Source: Tridacna crocea (lineage: Eukaryota; Mollusca; Bivalvia; Cardiida; Cardiidae). Taken from it: DNA of 64,000 nt. The translations under genes were made by a program, and so were the position numbers. The stretch covers positions 18,490,427 through 18,554,426 of the forward strand of contig OX031065.1 of assembly GCA_943736015.1 (NCBI GenBank), written 5' to 3'. The notes below the pieces were generated by a model. That model was not told the origin of the DNA and did no database searches. It saw only the letters and a program-made list of their open reading frames with translations. Shown here piece after piece: positions 1 through 11,160 of this stretch; position 1 is the stretch's first letter, and the number at the start of each line of letters is the position of its first letter.

Positions 1-439
1 CCTTCTCATCCTCTTTCTCTCAGCATTCCACTCTTAAAAATCTCTCTCTCTCTCCCTGTGCAAATTTCTCTCACTCTTTCTCATCATTTTCTCTCACTAT
101 TCCATGCTTAAAAATCTCTCTCTCTCCCTGTACAAATTTCTTTCACTCTTTCTCATCCTTTTTCTCTCACTGTTCCACTCTTAAAAATCTCTCTCTCTCT
201 CTCTCTCTCTGTGCAAATTTCTCTCACTTTTTCTCGTCCTCTTTCTCTCAGTATTCCACTCTTAAAAATCTCTCTCTCTCTGTACAAATTTCTCTCACTT
301 TTTCTCGTCCTCTTTCTCTCAGCATTCCACTCTTAAAAAAAATCTCTCTGTGCAAAATTCTCTCACTTTTTCTTGTCCTCTTTCTCTCAGTATTCCACTC
401 TTAAAAATCCCTCTCTCCAAATTTCTCCTTTTCCACTCT

Positions 440-700
440 CTCCCTCTTCAAATACCTGCAAAAATAAAGGGAAAATGGCTATGCTAGCTTCTGATCCTTT
501 CTGCAGTATTGTGACCAGGGACAGGGGGTATCAGAAGCACACATAACCATTTGATTTATCCTTATTGAAAAAAAAAAGATTATTTTGATACTTCATTAAA
601 TAAACCATGTTTTGCAAATAGATTGAAAAAAAAAAACAACCGAAAGCCTTATATTTGAATAACATCTTTTAGACAGTTTTTTTTATATTTTAATATCAGT
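440..700 (+). repeat. Non-CT cassette, type A (first copy)
   Basis: Representative of the spacer cassette. Type A has 'AATACCTGCAAAAATAAAG' just before AAAATGGCTATGCTAGC. Further type A copies begin near 2,190 and 3,248. The cassette ends with a poly-A run, a short AT-rich stretch and TTTTAATATCAGTCTCTC, where the CT monomers resume. Confidence 0.85.
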
Positions 701-899
701 CTCTCTCCCTCTCCCTCTGTAAAAATTTCTCTCACTCTTTCTCATCCTCTTTCTCTCAGCATTCCACTCTTAAAAATCTCTCTCTCTCTTTCTCTCTCTC
801 TCTCTGTACAAATTTCTCTCACTTTTTCTTGTCCTCTTTCTTTCACTATTCCACTCTTAAAAATCTCTCTCCAAACTTCTCCTTTCCCACATCTCCCTC

Positions 900-1160
900 T
901 TCAAATTCCTACAGTTACTCATAAAAATAAAGATAAAATGGCTATGCTAGCTTCTGATCCTTTCTGCAGTATTGTGACCAGGGACAGGGGGTATCAGAAG
1001 CACACATAACCATTTGAAATATCCTTAAGGTGAAAAAAAGATTATTTTGATACTACATTAAATAAACTATGTTTTGCAAATAGATTGAAAAAAAAAAAAA
1101 ACTGAAAGCCTTACATTTGAATTACATCTTTGAGAGTTTTCTTTATTTTAATATCAGTCT
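900..1160 (+). repeat. Non-CT cassette, type B (first copy)
   Basis: Type B differs from type A by 'TTCCTACAGTTACTCATAAA' in place of the CTGCAAAAATAAAG leader. Further type B copies begin near 2,645 and 3,620. A and B alternate strictly through the array, so the true repeat unit is an A+B dimer. Confidence 0.85.
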
Positions 1161-1841
1161 CTCTCTCTGTACAAATTTCTCTCACTCTTTCTCATCCTCT
1201 TTCTCTCAGCATTCCACTCTTAAAAATCTTTCTCTCTCTCTCTCTCTCTCTCTGCAAATTTCTCTCACTTTATCTTGTCCTCTTTATCTCAGTATTCCAC
1301 TCTTAACAATGTCTCTCTCTCTGTGCAAATTTCTCTCACTTTTTCTTGTCCTCTTTCTCTCACTATTCCACACTTAAAAATCTCACTTTCTCTCTCATTC
1401 TCTCTCTCTGTACAAATTTTTCTCACTCTTTCTCGTCCTCTTTCTCTCAGCATTCCACTCCTAAAAATCTTTCTCTCTCTCTCTGCAAATTTCTGTCACT
1501 CTTTCTCGTCCTCTTTCTCTCACTATTCTACTCTTAAAAATCTCTCTCTCTCTCTCTCTCCCTGTACAAATTTCTCTCACTCTTTCTCATCCTCTTTCTC
1601 TCAGCATTCCACTCTTAAAAATCTCTCTCTCTTTCCCAGTGCAAATTTCTCTCACTCTTTCTCATCATTTTTCTCTCACTATTCCACGCTTAAAAATCTC
1701 TCTCTCTCCCTGTACAAATTCTTTCACTCTTTCTCATCCTTTTTCTCTCAGTATTCCACGCTTAAAAATCTCTCTCTCTCCCTGTACAAATTTCTTTCAT
1801 TCTTTCTCATCCTTTTTCTCTCAGTATTCCACTCTTAAAAA

Positions 1842-1872
<31 letters not shown>

Positions 1873-2513
1873 GTACAAATTTCTCTCACTCTTTCTCGTC
1901 CTCTTTCTCTCAGCATTCCACTCTTAAAAATCCCTCTCTGTGCAAAATTCTCTCACTTTTTCTTGTCCTCTTTCTCTCAGTATTCCACTCTTAAAAATCT
2001 CTCTATCTCTGTCTCTCTGTACAAATTTCTCTCACTCTTTCTCGTCCTCTTTCTCTCAGGATTCCACTTTTAAAAATCTCTTTCTCTCTGTGCAAATTTC
2101 TCCCACTTTTTCTTGTCCTCTTTCTCTCAGTATTCCACTCTTAAAAATCCCTCTCTCCAAATTTCTCCTTTCCCACTCTCTCCCTCTTCAAATACATGCA
2201 AAAATAAAGAGAAAATGGCTATGCTAGCTTCTGATCCTTTCTGCAGTATTGTGACCAGGGACAGGGGGTATCAGAAGCACACATAACCATTTGAAATATC
2301 CTTAAGGAAAAAAAAAGATTATTTTGATACTACATTAAATAAACCATGTTTTGCAAATAGATTGAAAAAAAAAAAAAAAAACTGAAAGCCTTACATTTGA
2401 ATAACATCTTTTAGACAGTTTTTTTTTTATTTTAATATCAGTCTCTCTCCCTCTCCCTCTGTAAAAATTTCTCTCACTCTTTCTCATCCTCTTTCTCTCA
2501 TTCTTCCACTCTT

Positions 2514-2550
<37 letters not shown>

Positions 2551-2894
2551 CAAATTTCTCTCACTTTTTCTTATCCTCTTTCTCTCATTCTTCCACTCTT
2601 AAAAATCTCTTTCCAAATTTCTCCTTTCCCACTCACTCCCTCTTCAAATTCCTACAGTTACTCATAAAAATAAAGATAAAATGGCTATGCTAGCTTCTGA
2701 TCCTTTCTGCAGTATTGTGACCAGGGACAGGGGGTATCAGAAGCACACATAACCATTTGAAATATCCTTAAGGTGAAAAAAAGATTATTTTGATACTACA
2801 TTAAATAAACTATGTTTTGCAAATAGATTGAAAAAAAAAACTGAAAGCCTTACATTTGAATTACATCTTTGAGACAGTTTTCTTTATTTTAATA

Positions 2895-2930
<36 letters not shown>

Positions 2931-3766
2931 CAAATTTCTCTCACTCTTTCTCATCCTCTTTCTCTCAGCATTCCACTCTTAAAAATATCTCAATCTCTCT
3001 CTCTCTCTCTGCAAATTTCTCTCACTCTTTCTCATCCTCTTTCTTTCAGCATTCCACTCTTAAAAAACTCTCTCTCTCTGTGCAAATTTCTCTCACTCTT
3101 TCTCATCCTTTTTCTCTCAGTATTCCACTCTTAAAAATCTCTCTCTGTGCAAATGTTTCTTACTTTTTCTTGTCCTCTTTCTCTCAGTATTCCATTCTTA
3201 AAAATCTCTCTCTCCAAATTTCTCCTAATCCACTCTCTCCCTATTCCAATACCTGCAAAAATAAAGAGAAAATGGCTATGCTAGCTTCTGATCCTTTCTG
3301 CACTATTGTGACCAGGGACAGGGGGTATCAAAAACACACATAACCATTTGAAATATCCTTAAGGAAAAAAAATTCTTTCAATACTACATTAGCCATGTTC
3401 TGCAAATAGATTGAAAAAACGAAAGCCTCACTTTTATATTACATCTTTGAAACAGTTTTCTTTTTTAATATCAGTCTCTCTCTCTCTCTCTCTCTCTGCA
3501 AATTTCTCTCACTTTTTCTCATCCTTTTCCTCATCCTTTTCCTCTCAGTATTCCACTCTTAAAAATCTCTCTCTCTTTCTCTCTCAAGATTTCTCCTTTC
3601 CCGCTCTCCCCCTCTTCAAATTCCTACAGTTACTCATAAAAGTAAAGATAAAATGGCTATGCTAGCTTCTGATCCTTTCTGCAGTATTGTGACCAAGGAC
3701 AGGGGGTTTCAGAAGCACACATAACCATTTAAAATATCCTCAAGGAAAAAAAAGATTATTTTAATA

Positions 3767-6189
3767 TTATATGGAAATAGCTTAGTTAAGCAGAAAACTG
3801 AAGGAAGAATTTATAAACACAGAAAATAAAAACTGTAGTTTAAGCTTGGTATAATTTAAGTTTCTTGTCAAAATATATAATGTATAAATCTTCTGAACTC
3901 TCGCCTAAATGACAAAATTTTGGACTTTACAAAATATAAAGAACTCACAGACAACAAATAATGTAATGCTTTAAGGATAGGATCTGTCTGCAAAATGGTT
4001 GAGAGCATTAAGGAAAAGGGAGAAAATACTGGTTACAAGACAAATAGTCAGGCTTTAAACTGGCAGTTAGGGTGTTGTGGCTTGTGAATGGTAGATCTGT
4101 AGATTGGGCACAAAGGCTTAGTGACCCAGTAAATAATTTTGGTTGGTGGTAAAAGAGCCTGTATTTGGGAGGAAAGGAAATATCACGCCAAAAAGACTGG
4201 TGGGCTCAGGGTGATGCTAGGCAGGGTACCACTTGAAGAATTTTGGGGGAAAATTCAGAAATTAGACCTCATCAGAACTTTTAGGAAATTAAATGGAAGC
4301 TAGGAGTGTTAAAATTTCAGCTGCTTTAAATATTTAAGATATCGGACTTAAGTTATCAGTTATTCTGTGATAGATTTTTATTTCATAATTGATTTTTTAA
4401 CAGGAAAATTATCAGAAAGTTTGAACTTAGATTCCGAATATATAATTATCCACACCAAGCCTTATCATTTTGTGACAGTGGGAAAAGGAGAAAATGCTGG
4501 TTTACCAGTATTATCACGTAGTGTTTTTGAAAGGATTCTGTCTTTGGGTTGTTAAATCTCAGAATTTTGTTATGCAGATGTAATCCTTTTTACCAGACGA
4601 TAAAACTAAGGAAATTCCAAAATAAAAGAGATAAGTGTGCTTAGGCAGCTTAAAAGAAAAAATTTGAAGAGCTGCTTTTATCATTTAAAAAAAATACAAA
4701 AATAGAAAGACTGCTATCACATATATAAATCAATTAGTATTCAAAATGTGCCTTAATTTCATCAATTGCAATAGCCCAGAAACCCAGTTTATTTCAGAAT
4801 AGTAGTACCGGCCTTCAAAACCCAAGTGCAGTTTTTGACTCTCCGTCTGTCAATCTGGTAGTTTAAAACCAGTTTAAAACTACAAAACCCTTCAAAACCC
4901 ACTCAGTCCATTTCTGTTCCCACATGTCAATCTTACATGTCCGAGTCAATATGCCTGTGTCAATATGCTCCTAATGTGGTGTGGAAACTGCTACCCATGC
5001 AGACTGGGATGGGAATGTGATCTTGCCACTTCAAAATTCTGTTCTGAAGAGGCATAATGATGAACATCAGTTATCTGTGATTTTGAAAATATGGATTCTT
5101 GAATTGTGCATTTATGTCAATGCTATTAAATATATTAAATGTGAAGTGCACTGAGTAATCCAGCCTGTAGGTTATCTAGGAACTAACAGTGTTTCTAGGC
5201 TTGTCACAAATGTAGAAATCAAGGCAAGGGTCATGATCTTTTGCATTTTACTTTAAACAATCAAGTGAAACTTTCTGATTTCTTTATCTTAATTAATTCA
5301 ACCGAATTCTATAGCAGAATATATGGTGCTTGCTTGTTAAGTTTTCTCTCACATGTTAGCTAATATGAACTAGTTTACTTTGGTCTGTATCTTCTTAAGT
5401 TTTGTTGATTAAAAATTGTTTGGATGTACCTATGCATTTGTTTATAAGGTGAATGTACAACCTTACATTTTAAACTACTTTATCAAAATTCTTAGGTTTT
5501 TCTTCCTCAAACCTGTGTTTGTTACTGAGAGTGACCTCTTGATATAGACTATTGAGTGAGATTTTTTACCTTGCTAATTTTTTCATTAATTGTAGCTTTA
5601 GCCTTTTGCCTTATTCTTGATTAACTTGTGTGTCAACTCACTACATGTAGTTTTCTATAATTATGGTGTACCAGTATAACTAGTCTTCTGCAGAAGTAGA
5701 AAAAAGCTGCATAACAAACATTTACTGACCTACTGAAAATTTATAGTTATCTAATTTTGGTTTGACAGGCAAAAGTAATACTTATTTTACAAAATGACCT
5801 TGACAGACAAAAACAATAGAAATTTGGAAACGGTGTGAGGGGTAAACTAGAAATGAACTGAAACTGCACTAGGACAAAAAGTGACCATATCATTAAATGT
5901 CTGTCATTCTTATTTTAGATCCCTGTTTTCAAATTTGCTTGAGTATAGGAGTATTCTCTATGAACAAGTATATGTAGAGCTTCAAGGCATGACCTCCAAG
6001 TATGACCCTGACCTTATGTTTAGATTGCCACATAAACACATAAAGGAGAACTATTGTGAAAATCTGTTTTAAAATATATTTTAAAATCCACCCATGTGCA
6101 GAAGTCTAGGCTAAGGTTAGACCAATCCATTGATATAATTATGAAGAAGTTTTAGCAGGGCAACATAGTGATACAAAATGTAACAGTTT
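3767..6189. other. Anonymous AT-rich DNA with worn repeat fragments
   Basis: I see no gene here. Near 4,010-4,050 and 4,470-4,520 there are worn pieces of the palindromic TTAA family (GGGAAAAGGAGAAAATGCTGG and relatives). The short open frame at 4,367-4,555 runs through such a piece, so it is not credible as a gene. Around 5,975-6,015 a 'CATGACCTCCAAGTATGACC' segment looks like a dispersed bivalve-type repeat. Confidence 0.6.
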
Positions 6190-6196
6190 CAGTATA

Positions 6197-6523
6197 AAAT
6201 TGCTAGACCTTTGCAAATCTACAAATATAAGAATAGTTAACGGTAGATTAGGTGAGGATCACGGGAAAGGCTCATTTACATTTGTGTCTCATGGCGGGGC
6301 CTCAGTCGTGGACTACTTACTCACGGATGAGAGAAATTTTTCGTGCATAACATGCTTTCGTATTGAACCATTATCTGAATGGAGTGATCATTCTGCCATT
6401 TGCTTTTCAATTAAATGTAATAATAGGTCTACAGTTTGTAGCGATAACTGTGAAATTAAGTATAAATGGACTATTGTTTTAGAAGTAGGGTCATTTCAAA
6501 TTTACCTGTTTTTAATCATTTAA
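6197..6523 (+). pseudogene. LINE endonuclease C-terminal fragment
   Basis: The open frame holds the end of an exonuclease-endonuclease-phosphatase fold. GSFTFVSHGGASVVDYLL carries the conserved Ser/Val-Asp of the S-x-VDY-x-L block, and EWSDHSAICFSI carries the catalytic S-D-H motif. In the family this domain nicks target DNA to prime reverse transcription. The N-terminal catalytic residues (the Asn and the Glu) lie upstream and are missing, so the fragment cannot be active. The true frame is left near 6,470; the tail to 6,523 is read in the wrong frame. Confidence 0.85.
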
Positions 6524-6773
6524 TTCCTAATTTGAATTTTGATAAGTGTTCTATAAACAAAGCTGTTTTAGAATTCACAGATATAGTGAAGAGTATAGCA
6601 ATCCTTTCTTTACACATGTTGTATGGGAGAGGGAGCAGTACGCCTTTAAAGGTTTCCCTATTATAAGTAATGCAAACTGGTTTGACAGCGAGTGTCAGAA
6701 TGCTAAACAGTGTTATTTGGAGGCTCTCTCTGTTTTTAATGGCTGTAAAACTGACAGCAGTAGAATTTATCTA

Positions 6774-7672
6774 CCGTGTTTTGGTGCGTATAACACACAC
6801 ATTTTTTCAGCTCTTAATAATTTCAAACTGGGGACTGCGTGTTATACACTACTATAGGCAAAACCATGTTTTTCTCCTCCTTGAAAGTCGGTCGTATACC
6901 TGTTCAAAGTGGGGGGGGGGGGGGCTATGTACAAAACGGCAAAGTTCTCTCGCCACAGCCTTAACTTTTGTCATCATCCCATTTCAACTTTTACCGATTT
7001 AAAAAAAAAACATTATGTTTTGATTTTGTTAAAATGTACTTGTACATTCTTAATTTGTGGATTAGGATTCGTAATTTCCCGATTCTATCAGCCATTTTGG
7101 CAATGGCGAACGTACCCCGGAATGATTTTATATTGATTTACTGTTATCGTCTGATTCGTCTCATATTTTTTTATTCTTTGTTAATAGCTAAAATTGAACA
7201 ATTATAAAAGAGTAAAATAATAATTCAGAAAGAAATGAATGATTTAAAAATATTTATATTTATCGCTACTTTTTACAAAAACCGTGATTTACATCATATA
7301 GATCTACTGTATGTTTATTTCACACCTGCCACATTTGTCGATCGAGGTGAGAAAATACGAGATTAACTACGATATGGTCGTCAGTTCAATGTGTGAATTT
7401 GCAACATATCATAAGCTGGCATGTTTTTACAATCCCCCGAGTACACATCGAATCAAAACCATTTCCACTTTGATTAAAAATAGTTATTTCCCTTTGATAA
7501 AATATCGCCATTTACACTTTTTCAAGACGGCGACCTAAGCTTCACATGTTACGATATTTTGGTCAATTTTTGATGCGTGTTGTACATCCGAACAACCTTT
7601 TTTCCTCGGGTCTGATGCTGAAAAAGGCCTGCGTGTTATACATGCCTGCGTGGTATAAACGGCGTTTTACGG
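6774..7672. mobile_element. 899-bp TA-flanked DNA element nested in the LINE
   Basis: The element begins CCGTGTTTTGGTGCGTATAA and ends with a sequence whose reverse complement is CCGTAAAACGCCGTTTATAC. It is flanked by TA at 6,772-6,773 and 7,673-7,674. The inverted ends continue inward (TATAACAC...TTTTTTCAGC against TATAACACGC...TTTTTCAGC). Joining the LINE across one TA gives ...SSRIYL-CDCKRRYKSL..., which is in frame and matches the expected linker-to-RT sequence. I see no transposase inside. The TA duplication suggests a Tc1/mariner-type mover, but other TA-inserting families are possible. Confidence 0.8.
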
Positions 7673-7674
7673 TA

Positions 7675-8229
7675 TGTGATTGTAAAAGGAGATATAAAAG
7701 TTTAATTAGACAGAAGAAAAAACAGTTTAAGTATAAAAAAGTAGAAGAATTAGAGAACTTGAAGCACAGTAAACCGATTTCATTTCGAAAACATTTCAGG
7801 AAAAGTAAATCACAGATCAGTAATAAACTTAATATTGATGATTTTTTCCAAGTATTTTTCAACATTAGAAAATGACATTTACCAATGTACAAATACCCAA
7901 GCGGAAGATTTTTGTCTTAATCACTATTTCAACACTTTTGAGTTAAATGATGAATTAGATTTTCCAGTATCGCATGATGAACTTTTAAAAGCAGTTAAAA
8001 AGTTGAAAGCAAATAAAACCCTGGGAATTGATTGTTTATTGAATGAGTATTTTATTGAATGTATTGACATTTTGTCTCCATATATTTGTGACATATTTAA
8101 TGCTATATTAGACTCGGGTCATTTTCCTGATAAATGGAGAGAGGGTCTAGTAATACCATTATTTAAAAAGGGGAATAAAAACAATGTGAATAATTTATCT
8201 GGGTATTACCCTATTAAGTTGTATGTCTA
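7675..8229 (+). pseudogene. LINE pre-RT linker and RT fingers, frameshifted
   Basis: The basic linker (CDCKRRYKSLIRQKKKQFKYKK) runs to about 7,840. A one-base shift there moves the reading to a frame that carries the RT N-terminal region: HDELLKAVKKLKANKTLGID (block 1), then FPDKWREGLVIPLFKKG (block 2). Block 2 holds the conserved nucleotide-handling Lys of the RT fingers. The frame is lost again near 8,220, just after the expected Y-RPI motif, which here reads YYPIKL. Confidence 0.8.
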
Positions 8230-9784
8230 AATTATTCACTACTGTTTTAAACCAAAGAATTGTATCTTTTTGTGATAAGTACAACAATGTATCCGTCATG
8301 CTCAATTTGGTTTTAGAAGGGGTAAATCTACAGTAGACGCCATTTTTGCTTTAAATACACTTGTAGAAAACTATCTGAATAATAGCAAACGGTTACATGT
8401 TGCTTTTATTGATTTAAAGAAATGTTTTGACAGTATTTACAGGCATGCATTGTGGTTGAAACTGTTTAAGGCTGGGGTACAGAGTAAAATACTATGTATC
8501 GTTAAAGATATGTACGATGAAATTAAATCTTGTGTTAAACATTTGAATACTTATTCTGACTTTTTCTCCTACTCAGTGGGTCCAAGAAAAGGGGAGGTAA
8601 TTTCACCTGTATTAGTGTCTTTATTCTTAGAAGATTTAGAGTTATTTTTGCAAGACAAAGTGAGCTCCGGAATTTTAATTGATGATATTGTTCTCATTTT
8701 GCTACTATTTGCTGATGATATGGTCATTTTTGGTAATTTGCCTGAAGACTTACAAAAGAACCTCAATTTATTATATAGTTATTGTAAACAGTGGGGACTG
8801 GAGGTCAATGAGTCAAAAACTAAGATTATGGTATTTAGGAAATGGAAAAGATTGACACAAAATGAAACTTGGATTTATGGAGGGACTAATCTTGAAGCAG
8901 TTGACTCCTTTAATTACCTTGGGACTGTCTTTAAATATAATGGTAGCTTCTGTATAAATAATCAATTCATTATTGGTAAAGCTTTAAAGGCACTGTCATT
9001 GCTTCTGCTGAACTGTAAGAACGTGCCATTAAGACCTAAAACATTATGTCAGTTATTTTATTCCTTTGTCGGGTCAATTTTAAATTATTCTTCAGAAATT
9101 TGGGGTTTCACGAAATCTAAGGAAATTGAGAGAATTCATTTAAAGTTTTGCCATCGTATATTGAAAGTTCCTACGAATGCTTGTACTGTGGGTGTTTATA
9201 GTGAATTATCGAGGTACCCTATCTATATTTCATGTTACTGTAGGATTATCAAATATTGGTGTAAGGTTATCAATACAGAAAATGTTATTTTAAATAGGTT
9301 ATACAACTTAGCTGTTAATGATTTTCATGTTGGAAAAACAAATTGGGTCTCTCGGGTTAAAACTATTTTAGACAACTATGGTTTTTCTGAGTTATTTTAC
9401 AATTGTGATCTCTCTAAAATGAAAAGTTTTTCTAGAGTTTTTAAACAAAGTGTTATTGATTGTTTCATACAAGAGTGGCAAGAGTCTGTCAACAATAGTT
9501 CAATATTAGTAGAATATAAGCATTTCAAAAGTACTTTTACATATGAATATTATCTGGACTTAGTAACTTTTGACTTGAGAATTTACATTATGAAACTAAG
9601 ATTATCAACTCATTCATTAAAGATTCCGGCAGGTAGATATGGGCCAAACAGAATTCCAAGGAACGAGAGGTACTGCAATTTTTGTGATTTGCACGATGTT
9701 GAAGACATTTATCCCTTTGTTTTGGTTTGTCCTTTATATGCTCCATTAAGAGCTAAATACCTTGATAAAAAGTTTTATCTTTGA
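8230..9784 (+). pseudogene. LINE reverse transcriptase palm and C-terminal domain
   Basis: The longest open piece starts at about 8,450 (444 codons). Directly upstream, in the same element, LINE blocks AQFGFRRGKSTVDAIFAL and VAFIDLKKCFDSIYRHALW can be read; the latter holds the first catalytic Asp. GPRKGEVISPVL follows. FADDM at residues 87-91 (about 8,708-8,722) carries the catalytic Asp pair. KTKIMVFRKWKRL and FNYLGTVFKYN are typical thumb blocks. The C-terminal cluster reads ERYCNFC...YPFVLVC; the usual His before FVLVC is Pro here, one sign of decay. The stop is at 9,782-9,784. Confidence 0.88.
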
Positions 9785-10079
9785 CCATCAATGTTTAAAT
9801 TGTATCAGTTATTTCAAGCAGTGGATAAGAATGTGCTATGAAATTTTTCTAGGTATACTAAGAAGCTTTTTATGTCAGAAATGTTCAAATTAATGTAACA
9901 AATAGTACCTAGTTATTATTTATCAATTCATTATATATTTATAATACATTCCAATTATTGAGCATAAAGCTTTTGTTTACAAAAGTCTTACTATAATTTT
10001 GAGTTAAATTTTGCTTCTTATTAGAGCTCTCCTAAACCAGCATCAAAAACTATTTTCTGTCAGTGCGTTTTTTTTTCTT

Positions 10080-10290
10080 CTATGTGTATATGTACGTGTG
10101 TAGGCTGGTATGCAAGCGTGCACACGTGTATGTACATATATATTATGTAGAGTTGTGTATGTAGGCATGTGCATGCATATGTTTACATGTGCGTGTATGT
10201 TTATGTATATGTATAATGTTTATTTGTGCACATGTGCGTATGGATATGCGTATGCATGCATATTTAGATATTAATATGTTAAGACGACAC
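10080..10290. repeat. Purine/pyrimidine-alternating TG/TATG tract in LINE 3' UTR
   Basis: About 200 bp of degenerate TGTATG/TGCATGCA alternation contains self-complementary pieces such as GTGCACAC, TGCATGCA and GTGCACATGTGC. It lies between the LINE stop codon and its AATAAAATTATG end. Alternating purine-pyrimidine tracts of this kind can adopt Z-DNA or cruciform structure. Confidence 0.75.
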
Positions 10291-10390
10291 AGAATCACAT
10301 GACAACTGTTATCATTTTTATTTTTGTATTGGGGTAAGACAATGTATGTAATGTGTACAAGTCTGAATAAAATTATGTTCTGTTCTGTTA

Positions 10391-10840
10391 ACTTTTTTTT
10401 TCTGACCTGTAACAGGAGCTTGACAAAATATCATAGAAAGAGTTTATTGTTGCTGTAGGTTTTCAAGAATTTAGGCTACTAATCCTAAATGGCAAGAAAT
10501 TTGCCGAAGATGTTGCATTATAAAGAGTGTCTGACATGATTTGACAAGTTGACAAAAGTTAAAGGTTTTCACTTGCTGGAACTCAAAATATTCCAAAAAC
10601 TGATTTCCATGAAATAAGACATCGCAACACATTTAGACCAAGGCTTGCAGCAAATAAACCTTTTAATAAGCACCATGTCTTGCTTTATGCCCAATATCTG
10701 TTCGACATTTTTCCCCCATAAAGTCTAAAATATCTTCATGCAAAACATCTTTGAAATGTCTTTAAACCAAAAGGAATTACTTTCAGACTTTTATAAATGA
10801 CACACACACACAAAAAAACTTTTGACAGTAGTTTTGTAGA
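10391..10840. other. Unannotated gap
   Basis: AT-rich DNA with no readable gene, repeat end or RNA signature that I can support. Confidence 0.5.
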
Positions 10841-11160
10841 TTAACTCTTCACTAAACAATCCTAAGATTTAACAACCTTTATAACCTATAAGGTTTGTGA
10901 AAACATTACGGAAAAAAGTTGAAATGCTGATAACCAGCATTTTTTCCACTTTCCATATTGATTTCTACCTGTTCACAGACAAATATCCTTTCAAAAACAT
11001 AGCAGGATCAGGAGAAAATGCTGGTAACCAGCAATTCTCCTTTTCCAACAATGTTTTCTACCTATTTAAAACTGGTTTTCATTGAGCCGCATTTAAATTG
11101 TCCTCTGCAACAACTTTGATTCTAGACAATTGTAAAATATTGTTGTTTGGTAAAGAGTTC
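10841..11160 (+). mobile_element. Palindromic TTAA family copy with doubled core
   Basis: It starts at TTAACTCTTCACTAAAC and ends ...TTTGGTAAAGAGTT. Unlike other copies it holds two hairpin cores (GAAATGCTGATAACCAGCATTT near 10,920 and AAATGCTGGTAACCAGCAAT near 11,015), so it is about 320 bp long. Confidence 0.75.

Larger units (their letters stand above)
1..3766. repeat. CT-rich higher-order tandem repeat array
   Basis: The array is built from a pyrimidine-rich monomer of roughly 60-90 bp. Each monomer has a CTCTCT run, then CAAATTTCTCTCACT, a 'CTCATCCTCTTTCTCTCAG' block, then ATTCCACTCTTAAAAAT. Blocks of these monomers are separated by a non-CT cassette of about 250 bp that contains AAAATGGCTATGCTAGC, a 'GACCAGGGACAGGGGGTAT' stretch, an A-run and TTTTGCAAATAGATTG. 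The cassette starts near 472, 935, 2212, 2678, 3269 and 3650. The array is cut by the window start, so its full length is unknown. The long open frames here are low-complexity Ser/Leu/Phe translations of the repeat, not genes. Confidence 0.93.
6190..10390 (+). mobile_element. LINE (non-LTR retrotransposon), 5' truncated, frameshifted
   Basis: In order the element shows the C-terminal half of an APE-type endonuclease (about 6,197-6,460; SVVDYLLTD and EWSDHSAI motifs), an endonuclease-RT linker (ANWFDSECQNAKQCYLEAL, about 6,660-6,730), reverse transcriptase (about 7,960-9,000), a C-terminal domain with a CxxC...C cluster (about 9,660-9,750), a stop at 9,782, and a long TG/TATG-rich 3' UTR. That UTR ends with AATAAAATTATGTTCTGTTC at about 10,385. 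The N-terminal endonuclease half and any ORF1 are absent, as expected of 5' truncation. The frame changes near 6,470, 6,590, 7,840 and 8,220. It resembles the Jockey/CR1/I range of APE-type LINEs, but I cannot fix the clade by eye. Confidence 0.9.

Noticed and set aside
1117-3665. Long Ser/Leu/Phe-rich open frames in the CT array
   Set aside because: They are translations of (CTCT)n monomers in several frames at once; no domain, start context or codon bias supports them.
4367-4555. 62-codon frame containing VGKGENAGLPVLS
   Set aside because: The middle is a translated piece of the TTAA hairpin core (GGGAAAAGGAGAAAATGCTG), which yields the same GKGENAG words in many unrelated frames across the window.
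5881-6072. Possible exon after TTCTTATTTTAG
   Set aside because: The acceptor is reasonable, but the peptide is unremarkable and its middle overlaps a dispersed 'GACCTCCAAGTATGACC' repeat; there is no convincing donor.
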